Shown piece by piece: positions 54,937-64,000 of a DNA stretch of 64,000 bases. Each line of letters starts with the position of its first letter. The stretch's first letter is position 1. Source of the stretch: Halomonas urumqiensis (GTDB lineage Bacteria > Pseudomonadota > Gammaproteobacteria > Pseudomonadales > Halomonadaceae); NCBI RefSeq assembly GCF_003028575.1, contig NZ_PYUD01000002.1, positions 248,001 to 312,000 of the forward strand. The letters run 5' to 3'. The notes under the pieces were generated by a model. It did no database searches. It saw nothing but the letters and a program-made list of their open reading frames with translations, and was not told the origin of the DNA. The translations under genes and the position numbers were made by a program.

Positions 54937-56280
54937 TTACAGAAGCCCGGTGACGAACACCGCGATGACACCGAGCGGTGCGACATACCGCGATACCGCA
55001 TGCCAGATCTGTTCCTGAGTGCCTTCGAGCTGTAGCTCGCCCGCCACGCTCCGGCGGTCGAGGCACCAGGCCACGAAGACGATGGCGCCAAGGCCGGTCA
55101 ACGGCAGCAGGAACTTGCTGGTGAACGTATCCAGCAGATCGAAGATGTTCAGGCCGAAGATCAGGACATCGCCCCACACGTTGAACGACATCAGTGCAGC
55201 GATACCCAGCGCCCAGACGGCCACCCCGCCGATCATCGTCACCGCCACGCGTGACAGCGGTGTGCGCTCCTCCAGCAACTCGACCACCGGCTCCAGCAGC
55301 GATATCGCCGAGGTCAACGCAGCGAAGGTCAGCAGCAGGAAGAACATCAGGCCAAGCAGGGTGCCACCGGCCATGTTGCCGAAGGCCAGCGGCAGGGTGA
55401 CGAAAATCAGCCCCGGCCCCTCGCCCGGGCTAAGCCCGTTGGCGAACACGATGGGGAAGATCGCCAGCCCCGCCAGCAGCGCGATGGCCGTATCGATGAT
55501 GATCACCGTGCGCGCCGTGCCGATCAGGCTGACATCCTCGCCCAGATATGAGCCATAGGCCATCATGATGCCCATGCCCAGCGACAGGGTGAAGAACGCC
55601 TGCCCCATGGCGGCCAGCACCACACCACCGGTCACCGCACTCCAGTCGGGGCGAAACATGAAGGCCAGCGCCTCACCGAAATGCCCGGTGGTCATGCCGT
55701 AGCCGACCAGCACCAGCATCAGGATCACCAGCGCCGGCATCATGGTGCGCACGGCACCCTCGAGCCCCTTGGTGACACCTTGGGCGACGATCCAGATCAC
55801 CAACGCCATGAACGCGGTGTGCCACAACAGCAAGACCGTGGGGTTGGCCAGCAAGCCGTTGAAGATCGCCCCGATGCCGTCGGCATCCTGGCCAGAGAAC
55901 GCCCCGGTCACCGCTCCCAGGGTATAGGAGAGCGACCATCCCCCGATAACGCTATAGAAGGAAAGAATCAGGAAAGCGGCCAGCACACCGCTGACACCAA
56001 CCAGTGCCCAGGCCGGCAAGTGGCCTCCCTTGCGGGCCAGTTCGGCCATGGCGTTGATCGGATTCTTCTGACCGCGGCGGCCAATCAGCCACTCGCCAAC
56101 CAGGATAGGCAGGCCGACCAGTGCCACGCAGGCCAGGTAGATCAGCACAAAGGCCGCGCCACCACTGTCTCCCACCATGTAGGAAAAACGCCAGATATTG
56201 CCCAGCCCTACCGCGGAACCCGCGGCAGCGAGCACGAAGGTCATTTTCGATGACCACTGTGCATGTTCGAGTTTCGACAT
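54937..56280 (-). CDS. Sodium-dependent transporter of the NSS (SNF) family
   Basis: A 447-residue inner-membrane symporter of the neurotransmitter:sodium symporter family. The first helix has the sodium site AAAGSAVGLGNIWRFSYMVGDSGGAAF. There are about eleven to twelve hydrophobic segments, and GQAFFTLSLGMGIMMAYGSY (helix six region) is typical. Bacterial members import amino acids or related solutes with sodium, which suits a salt-loving host; the substrate is not readable. The ATG at 56280 begins MSKLEHAQWSSKM, the family opening. Confidence 0.92.
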   Translation of the reverse strand: MSKLEHAQWSSKMTFVLAAAGSAVGLGNIWRFSYMVGDSGGAAFVLIYLACVALVGLPILVGEWLIGRRGQKNPINAMAELARKGGHLPAWALVGVSGVLAAFLILSFYSVIGGWSLSYTLGAVTGAFSGQDADGIGAIFNGLLANPTVLLLWHTAFMALVIWIVAQGVTKGLEGAVRTMMPALVILMLVLVGYGMTTGHFGEALAFMFRPDWSAVTGGVVLAAMGQAFFTLSLGMGIMMAYGSYLGEDVSLIGTARTVIIIDTAIALLAGLAIFPIVFANGLSPGEGPGLIFVTLPLAFGNMAGGTLLGLMFFLLLTFAALTSAISLLEPVVELLEERTPLSRVAVTMIGGVAVWALGIAALMSFNVWGDVLIFGLNIFDLLDTFTSKFLLPLTGLGAIVFVAWCLDRRSVAGELQLEGTQEQIWHAVSRYVAPLGVIAVFVTGLL

Positions 56281-56492
56281 GATTCACCCTGAGTGTGCGT
56301 GTCGCCATCGACCGGTCAGGTGCAATGACGGCTTGTGCTTGACATTGCCACGTCCAGGGCGTCGTGGGTTACACGACACCGTCCAGAGCATGACAGGATC
56401 CTGGCAGGATCACTGCCGAGTCATGCCTCCAGGATCACCGGGCCACAAAACTATCCGATCATACGCTTGATGGCCAGTCGCCTTATGGCGAA

Positions 56493-57359
56493 TCACCAAA
56501 GGCGGTTTTGACGCTCCCCGGGGAAGGGGCCCAGGGCCTCGAGTGGCAGGTGGTCGCAAAGCCTGCGATAGCAGCGCCGGGCCAATGCCGGAGCCGCTCG
56601 GTTATCCGGTGTATGCACAAGGAGAAAAGGAGTTTTCCCCTGTTTTATCCACAGGACAAGACGGTCGATCCACGGCCTAAAGCAGCGGTCATTGAGACCT
56701 TCGTCATAGTGGCCGATGAAGCGCACCAGCGGCCTATCTGCCGTGGAAAGCACGTGTAATGGGCGTCTCGGCTTTTCTTCTCGGGCCTTGAGCAAGCCGG
56801 GATGCTCATCATGTGGTGGCGAGAACAGTGGCCGGACATCGAGCATCACCCGGTCGACACGGTGACTTATCAACAATCGGTTCAAGGCAATCTCGGCCAT
56901 GCCCTTGTGGAAGAATTCACTGTGTCGAACCTCGACCGCACAAGGAATATCGGGTGGCCAGCGAGACAGCAGCGCATCCAACCGGGGAAGCTCGCTATAA
57001 CCGAAATCACGCGGCAACTGGACCATCACCGGGCCGAGCCGATCGTGCAGCGGGGCGAGTGAAGCAAGGAAAGCATCGACGGCTGACTCGACACCTGCCA
57101 AGCGGTTCTCATGGGTCAGCGCGGCCGGCAGTTTGAAGCAGAAGCGAAAATGGCGAGGGGCCTGGCGCGACCAGGCAGCCACGGTGTCGGCCTTCGGCGG
57201 GCCACTGTAGAAGGTGGTATTGCCCTCCACGGTGGAAAAAACCTGCGCATATTCCTCAAGCCCACCGCCATGGGGTGGGTAAAGGGAACCGCGCCACTCC
57301 GGGTTGGCCCACATGGCCAGGCCCAGATGGAGGCGCGGGGTCACGGTCGGTGGCAACAC
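56493..57359 (-). CDS. DUF72 (YecE-family) protein
   Basis: A 288-residue DUF72 protein with a TIM-barrel-like fold. It has the family marks LGLAMWANPEWRGSLYP, FSTVEGNTTFYSGP, FRFCFKLPAALTHENRL, VMVQLPRDFGY and AVEVRHSEFF. The biochemical role of the family is unknown. It lies 212 bases upstream of the sodium symporter gene on the same strand, and the two may not be linked. Confidence 0.9.
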   Translation of the reverse strand: MLPPTVTPRLHLGLAMWANPEWRGSLYPPHGGGLEEYAQVFSTVEGNTTFYSGPPKADTVAAWSRQAPRHFRFCFKLPAALTHENRLAGVESAVDAFLASLAPLHDRLGPVMVQLPRDFGYSELPRLDALLSRWPPDIPCAVEVRHSEFFHKGMAEIALNRLLISHRVDRVMLDVRPLFSPPHDEHPGLLKAREEKPRRPLHVLSTADRPLVRFIGHYDEGLNDRCFRPWIDRLVLWIKQGKTPFLLVHTPDNRAAPALARRCYRRLCDHLPLEALGPFPGERQNRLW

Positions 57360-57531
57360 ATCATGGGGATCATCTCAGGACTCGATCAGCGTTGGTGGTT
57401 CTGATCTGGGCGATGAGCTTCCTGATTCACCGGGACATGTGTGCATGTCGAACAAAAAAAGCTGTGGCAAGGGCCGCCTCTTAGTGGCATTCAGAAGAGA
57501 GTGCATGTTACGCCAACGCCTGCTGACCCGA

Positions 57532-57550
57532 CAGCCACCAATGGTGGCTG
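57532..57550 (-). terminator. Hairpin after the second TpsB gene
   Basis: CAGCCACC and GGTGGCTG with a three-base loop, with GACC/GGTC able to extend the stem outside, lie 40 bases after the TpsB stop. No T-run follows on the minus strand, so its role is uncertain. The rest of 57360-57589 holds nothing I can name. Confidence 0.4.
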
Positions 57551-57589
57551 GGTCTAATGAGTCGATTATCGTCTCGGTACCGGTCTCGA

Positions 57590-59215
57590 TTAAAAACGAT
57601 ATTGGGTAGAAATCCAGAACCGAGGGTCCTTCTGTTCGCTCTGCGAGACAGCATCACCGGTCGTTTGGATCGCCACCGCCGCATCGATGCTCCAACCGCC
57701 TTGAGCATAGCGTGCGCCAACCCCGCCGCCTGCTAAGACCTCGCTGGATTCATCGGCAAATCCTTGACGCGCTCCATGGTCATAAAACACATAGGGCGAA
57801 AGTTCAGACGTCGCTTGATAGCGGACTTCAAGCTGGGTAAGCCAGGCACGGCTACCGCTGGTCTCGCCCTGGGGGTATGCCCTTACACCACGGGCACCAC
57901 CCAGGCTCATGGCTTCCGAGGAATCCAGCGGCGAATCCGACCATTGCAGATCACCGTTCAGCAGTAGAGAGAAGCCGTGACCAAGCCGCTGAAGGCGTGA
58001 CAGGCTAAGATTGGCCTTGGTATACCCACCATCCACCTGTTCGTTCGCTTGGTTATTGACCTGACCGCTTTGCAGCCGGGCTTCGCCATACGTCACGCCG
58101 CCCAGGCCAAGCGAATCGCGATGATCGAACTGGAGTGCCAATGGCCAGCTATGACCATAGCGTTGCTGGTAACTAACACCTTCGAAGCGATCATTTAACT
58201 CTGTGTACTCACCTCCAACGGAGACTGTTAAGTTGGATGCTTGCTGGCGAATCAGTGGGTAGGTTAAGCGTAAATGGCTGGTATCCGCCGTACCGGTAAA
58301 GCCACTAAACGGGGCGCGTAGATCGTACTCTGTACGTGCATACGCCGCTTCGCCACGCCAGCCTTTATAGCCAATCGGCAGAGAGTATGCCACGCGGCCC
58401 AGCCATAAATCCTCCTCCGAGTAGAGCGCTGTTACGCTGAGTTCGTCACCTACTTTTACCAACCGGCTGGCTTGCACGCCTACCATTGCTCGTCCCTTGC
58501 CGGATGATCGGCTGCCATGGTTATCCACCCCGACATAGCCTCGTACGCGTTGCGTGGGTTCGACGTCAGCCACTAGATCCCCCGTGCCGCTTGCCTCGCC
58601 TGGGCGCATCACCGGGGTAACCACAATACCCGGCATATCACCCAGCAGCAGGGCGGTGCGTTCCAGTTTTTCTCCCTGAATAACGTCGCCTGGTCGTAGG
58701 CTTGACAGGTAGGGTGCCACACCGTCTATCAGTGAAGTTTCATCGCCTGTCACTGTCACCTCGCCGTAATTCCCTTCCATCAGACGAATGGTTAGCGTGC
58801 CCTGACTGATATCTTGTTTCGGCAGCAGCGCTTGGGCAAAAGGGTAACCATTATCGCGATAAAAACGACTGATGATATTGCTAATTGCTTGCAAGCCCGC
58901 CATATCATGGCTTTTTTCCATCAGATGCCTGACTTGTTCGAACAGAGTCGCATCATCGTAGACGGTATTGCCGTTAAAAGAGACATCGTTGATTAGAACT
59001 TCTCGACTTTCGCCACTGCTCTCTGTGAGAGGCGCCCCTTGAAAGTTGATCTCGACAGACGACTCACGAGGCTGATAGTCACGCTCTGGCAGGGTATCCT
59101 GAAGGAGTCGCCCTGCATCCGGCACTGTTTGTGCGTAACTCACGATGGAAAATGTACCCAAAAAGCATAAGGCCATCATTGTTTTCGCGGGTTTTCTAGT
59201 CAGCAAGTAGCGCAT
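57590..59215 (-). CDS. ShlB/FhaC/HecB-type outer-membrane transporter (second TpsB)
   Basis: A 541-residue two-partner secretion transporter. A signal peptide ends at IVSYAQ (residues ~24-29). POTRA domains include EVLINDVSFNGNTVYDDATL and GTLTIRLMEGNYGEVTVTG. The C-terminal barrel has GGARGVRAYPQGE, the conserved loop-six motif region, and ends FWISTQYRF. It would export the exoprotein encoded just upstream; the two genes overlap by one base as TAATG, so they are translationally coupled. It is clearly diverged from the CdiB at 18125-19981. Confidence 0.92.
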   Translation of the reverse strand: MRYLLTRKPAKTMMALCFLGTFSIVSYAQTVPDAGRLLQDTLPERDYQPRESSVEINFQGAPLTESSGESREVLINDVSFNGNTVYDDATLFEQVRHLMEKSHDMAGLQAISNIISRFYRDNGYPFAQALLPKQDISQGTLTIRLMEGNYGEVTVTGDETSLIDGVAPYLSSLRPGDVIQGEKLERTALLLGDMPGIVVTPVMRPGEASGTGDLVADVEPTQRVRGYVGVDNHGSRSSGKGRAMVGVQASRLVKVGDELSVTALYSEEDLWLGRVAYSLPIGYKGWRGEAAYARTEYDLRAPFSGFTGTADTSHLRLTYPLIRQQASNLTVSVGGEYTELNDRFEGVSYQQRYGHSWPLALQFDHRDSLGLGGVTYGEARLQSGQVNNQANEQVDGGYTKANLSLSRLQRLGHGFSLLLNGDLQWSDSPLDSSEAMSLGGARGVRAYPQGETSGSRAWLTQLEVRYQATSELSPYVFYDHGARQGFADESSEVLAGGGVGARYAQGGWSIDAAVAIQTTGDAVSQSEQKDPRFWISTQYRF

Positions 59216-62200
59216 TAGTTATCCCCCTCAGCGTCATCATCCAGGTCGGTATTGATCCCCCCATCCATAATCGCAATACCGCCCGGCAGTGTCCCCGTGC
59301 TGCGGGTACTAGTGCTTGCAAAACTTAAAGGCGTTTCTTGTTCATTTGAGGATGCATCTCTAAGCGTCTGATTGATGACAGCACTCATATTTATGCCAGG
59401 AATAATCACTAATTCTCCGTTCAAAAAGTTGATGGCGTAATTAGGATCTTGGCCTTCATCAAAGCTACCTTGCTGAATAGCGTAGTTGCCGACGTTATCT
59501 CCAGTCTCACGGGTTAGATTCCCGGTAAGGCTATCGTCGCCGACCAGGTTGCCGTCGGTGACTTGCCAGGTGAGGGCTGGGTCAGCATCGCCGTAGATTT
59601 TCTGCTGGTCGTCGGCGGCGACGGTGATCGGCCGCGGGTCGATGCTCAACGTGCCATTCTCGGCGCTGACGACATAGTTACCATTGGCCAGATCCGCCGC
59701 GCTGATGGCGTAGTTGCCCACGTTGTTACCGGCCTCGCGGGTCACATCACCAGAAAGGCTATCGTCGCCCACCAGATTGCCGTCGGTGACTTGCCAGTTG
59801 AGGGCTGGGTCATCGTTGCCGTAGGTCTTCTGCTGATCGTCGGCGGTGACGGTGATCGGCCGCGGGTCGATGCTCAACGTGCCATTCTCGGCGCTGACGA
59901 CATAGTTACCGTTGGCCAGGTCCGCCGCGCTGATGGCGTAATCACCGACATCGCTACCGGCCTCGCGAGTGACATCCCCGGCCAGGCTATCGTCGCCGAT
60001 CAGGTTGCCATCAGTGACTTGCCAGGTGAGGGCCGGGTCAGCATCGCCGTAGATTTTCTGCTGGTCGTCAGCGGTGACGGTGATCGGCCGCGGGTCGATG
60101 CTCAACGTGCCATTCTCGGCGCTGACGACATAGTTACCGTTGGCCAGGTCCGCCGCGCTGATGGCGTAATCACCGACATCGCTACCGGCCTCGCGGGCGA
60201 CATCGCCCATGAGGGTGTCGTCACCCACCAGGTTGCCGTCGGTGACCTGCCAGGTCAGCGTCTGGTCGGCATCACCGTAGGTTTTCTGTTGATCGTCAGC
60301 GGTGACGGTGATCGGGCGCGGGTCGATGCTCAACGTGCCATTCTCGGCGCTGACGACATAGTTGCCGTTGGCCAAGTCCGCTGGGCTGATGGCGTAGTCG
60401 CCCACGTTGTTACCGGCCTCGCGGGTCACATCACCAGAAAGGCTATCGTCGCCGACCAGGTTGCCGTCGGTGACTTGCCAAGTCAGTTCCGGGTCATCGT
60501 TGCCGTAGGTCTTCTGTTGATCGTCAGCGATGACGGTGATCGGCCGCGGGTCGATGGTTAACTGTCCATCGTTAAAGGTTAAAAGGTAGTTTTTCGCCGT
60601 ACCATCAATGGCATGGATATAACTCCCCGCATCCGTACCACTGCCGCCGGTGGTCCTGACGTTGGTCAGTACCGATTCATCTTCACCATTCACCAATCCT
60701 TCGACAGTGAAGCCAGTGACGCTTTGCTCGGTGCCATCATAGGTGGTGGTGGCGCTGTTGGCGGTGACGGTGGCATTGGCCTTGTCGATGGTCAGCTCGC
60801 CCGGGTTGAAGGTCAGGGCGTAGTTGGTGTCTGTGCCGCTGGCCTCATGCTGATAACTCCCCGCATCCGTGCCGCTGCCACCGGTGGTGGTCACGTTATC
60901 AAGTACCGCCTCGGTCTCGCTGGCGACCAGCCCTTCGGCAGTGAACCCGGTGACATTTTGCTCGGTGCCATCATAGGTGGTGGTGGCGCTGCTGGCGGTG
61001 ACGGTGGCATTGGCCTTGTCGATGGTCAGCTCGCCCGGGTTGAAGGTCAGGGCGTAGTTGGTATCCGTGCCGCTGGCCTCATGCTGATAACTCCCCGCAT
61101 CCGTGCCGCTGCCACCGGTGGTGGTCACGTTATCGAGTACCGCCTCGGTCTCGCTGGCGACCAGCCCTTCGGCAGTGAACCCGGTGACATTTTGCTCGGT
61201 GCCGTCATAGGTGGTGGTGGCGCTGTTGGCGGTGACGGTTAGGGGGCGTTGTGTCACCGTTGCACTATCCGGCTGGGTAAAGGCCGTCACGGTATAATTG
61301 GCGGCATCCTCACCCGCCAGGCTCTTGGTATCAACGCCTTGGTCGTAGGTGCCTGTATTGATGTTATTGGAGGTGCTCAGGCTGACATCCACCACTTCAG
61401 CGTCGGCGGTGGTCTGATCATCGTTCAACACGCCTTCCAGTACCACATCGCCAGGCTCGAGCGCGTCGCCGTACATGGCTTTTGTCTCGGTAATCTCGGT
61501 GGCGGTCAGCGCCAGAGGGTCAACAGTGAGCGCGCCGGTTTGTTCCACATCGGTGACGATGGCATACCCCAGCGGGTTCGAGAAGCCATCGGCGTAATCA
61601 ATGCGATGCTCTCCGGCTTCCTGATAGCCCGCATTGGAGAGTGTTTCATCCACCGACCATTGCGGCGTGCCGCTGAGAATGCTGTCGTCGTCACTGTTGA
61701 CGTAGCCGCGAGTGCTCTTGAGATCGTAATCCGCCGGGACGCTGTCGCCGTAGGTGATGGTCTTGCCGTCGGCGCTCACCAGAATCTCGGGCTGTTCGCG
61801 GTAGACAAGGTGGCGGTCAGCGTCCAGCGCTGCGGTGAAATTGGTCTCGGCGGGGGTGCTGTTGTAGCGGAAATCACCGGTGTCAATTAACGCGGCGATC
61901 GCCTCGCTGCCTGCCAGGCTGCCCGTGTAAAGCAGCACGTGCCCACCGCTGCCGGTGGTGAGATCCCCCTGCTGATAGTCAATATCCCCACCACTGGGGC
62001 TGCCTGCGTTCTCACCTTCCCCGGCGCTGAGGCGTAGCGCCTGATTTGAGGCATCAGCGGTAGTGATATCTCCTGTCAGGGTCATATCCCCCGCCTGGGT
62101 AGCGATATCAATAGCATCACCAGCATTGACCGCTCCCAGTCGAAGTGCCTGTGCCGAACTGAGGGTTATTTCATTTAGGGCACTAATACTTAAGGCCGCG

Positions 62201-64000
62201 TTATGGTGACTTGCATCGCCCAGATCCACCGTCCCGATAGTGCCTATTCCAGCATCGAAGCTCTGAGTATCCCCCGTCGTCGCTAGGTTGACGTTGATGC
62301 CCGCCTCAAGGCGGCTCTTAATCGCCGCACTGTCTGCTTGACTGGAATCGTTTGGCTGGCTGGCTATGGCCATGTCGTTATCATGCTGTAGCCAGTACGC
62401 GGTGTTATCATTGCTGGCCAGGCCATTGAACAGAGAGCCGGTATTCCGGCCTAGCAAGCCATCGGCTATCTCGATTTCATTACCGGTGGCGTTGCTGGCC
62501 GTGACACTGCCGCTGGCCTGAATATCACGAAGCGTCCCCTTGTTATCCCCGGCAAAGCTGCCCATGCCCAGCGTATTAGAAGCATTAAAATCATCACCGA
62601 CCGGACCTGACACATTCCCTACAGCAGAGGCCCGCTCTACAGGGCCTTGGTTAAAGCCAACAAAGCCGCCCACATAACCCCGTACGCCAGAAGAGCTGAC
62701 ATCACCCGATGATTGGGTGTTGCGGATCATGCCATCTATATGGTTACCAACAGCACCGCCGGTATAACGTCCGCCACTGACATTTCCTTCAGCCGCACTA
62801 TCTTCTATCAGGGATCCTAGATTAAACCCCACCAGACCACCGTGAGCTTCAGAGTCGGGGTTGCCTGTCACCTGAATAGTCACATGACTATTGCTGATGG
62901 ATGACATGTTTGACTGCCCCACCAAGCCACCGACCGAGGTGTAACCTGAGACCTCCGCCTGATCTCCGCTAATGGTGACATTATCGACCGTTGTCTTATC
63001 GATTAGGCCTGACAGTGCGCCAACATAATAGGAATTCCCATTTGTTTCGATTGATGGATTGTGGAGACTAAGATCACTGACGGAAGCATCGCGCATACCG
63101 CCAAATAGACCGAGGCCCCAGCGCCCACGCTCCATGGCCACATCAGAAACGGTGCGATTATTACCATCGAAGTTGCCCGTAAAACGCGCTTCGTTGATAA
63201 AAGCACCTCCAATCGGCTCCCAGCCTTTACCGTCATTCGCCGTGGCACTGGCAAGCTCGGTATAGCCTTGGGTGCTGGTATCCAGGTCATTGGCCAGTGC
63301 GTAGTAATACCCACCAGTCAGCACATCATCGTTGTAGTTGATGTTCTGCAGTTGTTGCCAGTCGGTGAGGGTGAAGGGCTGGTCTTCGGTGCCAAAGCCG
63401 TCGTCAAACAGCGGCGTTTGATCGGGGATATCCTCTTCACGGGTAACGTTGGTGAGATAGGGGCGAGAAAGGCCATAACCGGCGGCATCAGCGCCCGCTC
63501 CTAAAGACCATATGGTTTTATCCCAACCGGCATCGGTAAAGGTGGAAGGGTATTGCATCTGGGCAGAGGTAAGGCCGGTAGCACCATAGTTGCTGTCACC
63601 CGCCTCGCCAATACCAGAGGTATCGACATCCCAAAAGCTGTTGCTTATATCCGGTGTTAGGCTATATATAATTGATCCATCATAACCCACCAAGCCTCCA
63701 AATAAGTTATCCCCCTTAACGGCTCCAGACGAATAACTATCTCTAATTGAGCCTGCAACGTCGTTATTTCCAACCAGGCCTCCAACGTACCTAGTTCCTT
63801 CAACATCTCCTTGTGCATTGGTGTTCCGCAGATCACCAATATTATATCCTACAAGTCCACCAGAATTACTGCTTCCTTTTATTGATACTGTCGAATAACT
63901 ATTTTCAACCAAGCCATTAAAATGAATACCAACCAGCCCTCCTACATCGCCGTCCCCCTTAATTTCTCCGGTGGAATATGCATTAGTGATATCAGAAAAA
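59215..64000 (-). CDS. Two-partner secretion exoprotein with GLUG and MBG repeats (partial)
   Basis: At least 1,594 codons of a large TpsA adhesin, open to the right edge; the signal peptide and TPS domain lie outside. The visible N-terminal part has many GLUG motifs (GGLVGYNIGDLRN, YVGGLVGNNDVAGS). Then comes a linker with FNGLASNDN, then MBG/YDG-type repeats: three YDGTEQNVTGF units of 78 residues and five DDQQKTYGD units of 76 residues. It ends in a short acidic tail (DDDAEGDN). No toxin-like C-terminus or immunity gene follows, so an adhesin role is more likely than CDI. The apparent start at 63912 is a TTG inside the protein. Confidence 0.88.
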   Translation of the reverse strand, partial: FSDITNAYSTGEIKGDGDVGGLVGIHFNGLVENSYSTVSIKGSSNSGGLVGYNIGDLRNTNAQGDVEGTRYVGGLVGNNDVAGSIRDSYSSGAVKGDNLFGGLVGYDGSIIYSLTPDISNSFWDVDTSGIGEAGDSNYGATGLTSAQMQYPSTFTDAGWDKTIWSLGAGADAAGYGLSRPYLTNVTREEDIPDQTPLFDDGFGTEDQPFTLTDWQQLQNINYNDDVLTGGYYYALANDLDTSTQGYTELASATANDGKGWEPIGGAFINEARFTGNFDGNNRTVSDVAMERGRWGLGLFGGMRDASVSDLSLHNPSIETNGNSYYVGALSGLIDKTTVDNVTISGDQAEVSGYTSVGGLVGQSNMSSISNSHVTIQVTGNPDSEAHGGLVGFNLGSLIEDSAAEGNVSGGRYTGGAVGNHIDGMIRNTQSSGDVSSSGVRGYVGGFVGFNQGPVERASAVGNVSGPVGDDFNASNTLGMGSFAGDNKGTLRDIQASGSVTASNATGNEIEIADGLLGRNTGSLFNGLASNDNTAYWLQHDNDMAIASQPNDSSQADSAAIKSRLEAGINVNLATTGDTQSFDAGIGTIGTVDLGDASHHNAALSISALNEITLSSAQALRLGAVNAGDAIDIATQAGDMTLTGDITTADASNQALRLSAGEGENAGSPSGGDIDYQQGDLTTGSGGHVLLYTGSLAGSEAIAALIDTGDFRYNSTPAETNFTAALDADRHLVYREQPEILVSADGKTITYGDSVPADYDLKSTRGYVNSDDDSILSGTPQWSVDETLSNAGYQEAGEHRIDYADGFSNPLGYAIVTDVEQTGALTVDPLALTATEITETKAMYGDALEPGDVVLEGVLNDDQTTADAEVVDVSLSTSNNINTGTYDQGVDTKSLAGEDAANYTVTAFTQPDSATVTQRPLTVTANSATTTYDGTEQNVTGFTAEGLVASETEAVLDNVTTTGGSGTDAGSYQHEASGTDTNYALTFNPGELTIDKANATVTASSATTTYDGTEQNVTGFTAEGLVASETEAVLDNVTTTGGSGTDAGSYQHEASGTDTNYALTFNPGELTIDKANATVTANSATTTYDGTEQSVTGFTVEGLVNGEDESVLTNVRTTGGSGTDAGSYIHAIDGTAKNYLLTFNDGQLTIDPRPITVIADDQQKTYGNDDPELTWQVTDGNLVGDDSLSGDVTREAGNNVGDYAISPADLANGNYVVSAENGTLSIDPRPITVTADDQQKTYGDADQTLTWQVTDGNLVGDDTLMGDVAREAGSDVGDYAISAADLANGNYVVSAENGTLSIDPRPITVTADDQQKIYGDADPALTWQVTDGNLIGDDSLAGDVTREAGSDVGDYAISAADLANGNYVVSAENGTLSIDPRPITVTADDQQKTYGNDDPALNWQVTDGNLVGDDSLSGDVTREAGNNVGNYAISAADLANGNYVVSAENGTLSIDPRPITVAADDQQKIYGDADPALTWQVTDGNLVGDDSLTGNLTRETGDNVGNYAIQQGSFDEGQDPNYAINFLNGELVIIPGINMSAVINQTLRDASSNEQETPLSFASTSTRSTGTLPGGIAIMDGGINTDLDDDAEGDN
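59480..60560 (-). repeat. Five 228-bp MBG-type repeats
   Basis: Five tandem 76-residue units of the exoprotein, each with TVTADDQQKTYGDADPAL, GNLVGDDSL and NGTLSIDPRP (with variants). The DNA copies are nearly identical, so the number of units is likely to vary by recombination and may be miscounted in short-read assemblies. Confidence 0.85.
60561..61245 (-). repeat. Three 234-bp YDG-type repeats
   Basis: Three tandem 78-residue units of the exoprotein, each with SATTTYDGTEQ, TTGGSGTDAGSY and LTIDKAN or a variant. The first two are nearly identical; the third, next to the MBG repeats, has diverged. Confidence 0.85.

Noticed and set aside
59563..61890. Several plus-strand open frames of 200-330 codons opposite the second exoprotein
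   Set aside because: They repeat with the same period as the MBG/YDG coding repeats on the minus strand and are shadows of them.

Overview
The window looks like chromosome from a gammaproteobacterium of the Halomonas/Chromohalobacter group. The central genes are high in G+C, their order (pyrE-crc-rph-yicC-gmk-rpoZ-spoT, oxyR-recG, HU-rubredoxin reductase-ubiC-ubiA-phoB-phoR, phoU-pstBACS, uvrD) resembles what I recall of Pseudomonas, and the proteins read as halomonad-like. This is inferred from protein similarity and gene order; no rRNA or tRNA gene is present to confirm it.

Layout. (1) Positions 1-20,000, minus strand: a contact-dependent-inhibition (CDI) type two-partner secretion locus. 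The order is outer-membrane transporter (18125-19981), a 5,475-residue CdiA-like exoprotein (1685-18112), then a small membrane protein likely to be its immunity protein (1276-1635). Further left is an array of displaced modules: an orphan CdiA C-terminus joined to a short duplicate of the CdiA repeat region, a TAATG-coupled putative immunity gene broken by an in-frame TGA, and at the window edge a second duplicated CdiA pretoxin fragment. (2) 20,368-57,359: conserved housekeeping genes. These cover DNA repair and helicases (rep, recG, uvrD), nucleotide and RNA metabolism (pyrE, trmL, rph, gmk, thpR), the stringent response (rpoZ, spoT), catabolite and stress control (crc, hexR, oxyR), ubiquinone synthesis (ubiC, ubiA) and a complete phosphate regulon (phoBR, pstSCAB, phoU) with two readable Pho boxes. 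A higBA toxin-antitoxin pair is inserted between yicC and gmk. (3) 57,590-64,000, minus strand: a second two-partner secretion pair with order exoprotein then transporter. The exoprotein carries GLUG motifs and tandem MBG-type repeats and runs off the right edge.

How parts work together. The CDI locus would export CdiA through its partner and deliver its last ~220 residues into neighbours, with the membrane protein protecting the producer. The duplicated stretches lie in the same orientation and reading frame as the intact gene, so recombination could swap the toxin end. The phosphate genes form a sensing-uptake circuit: PhoR/PhoB, a PhoB box upstream of phoB, and a second box between pstS and pstC that could drive pstCAB-phoU separately. 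pyrE-trmL-rep and oxyR-recG are tightly coupled by short gaps or overlaps.

Most plus-strand open frames opposite the two giant exoprotein genes are shadows of repetitive coding sequence and were left out.
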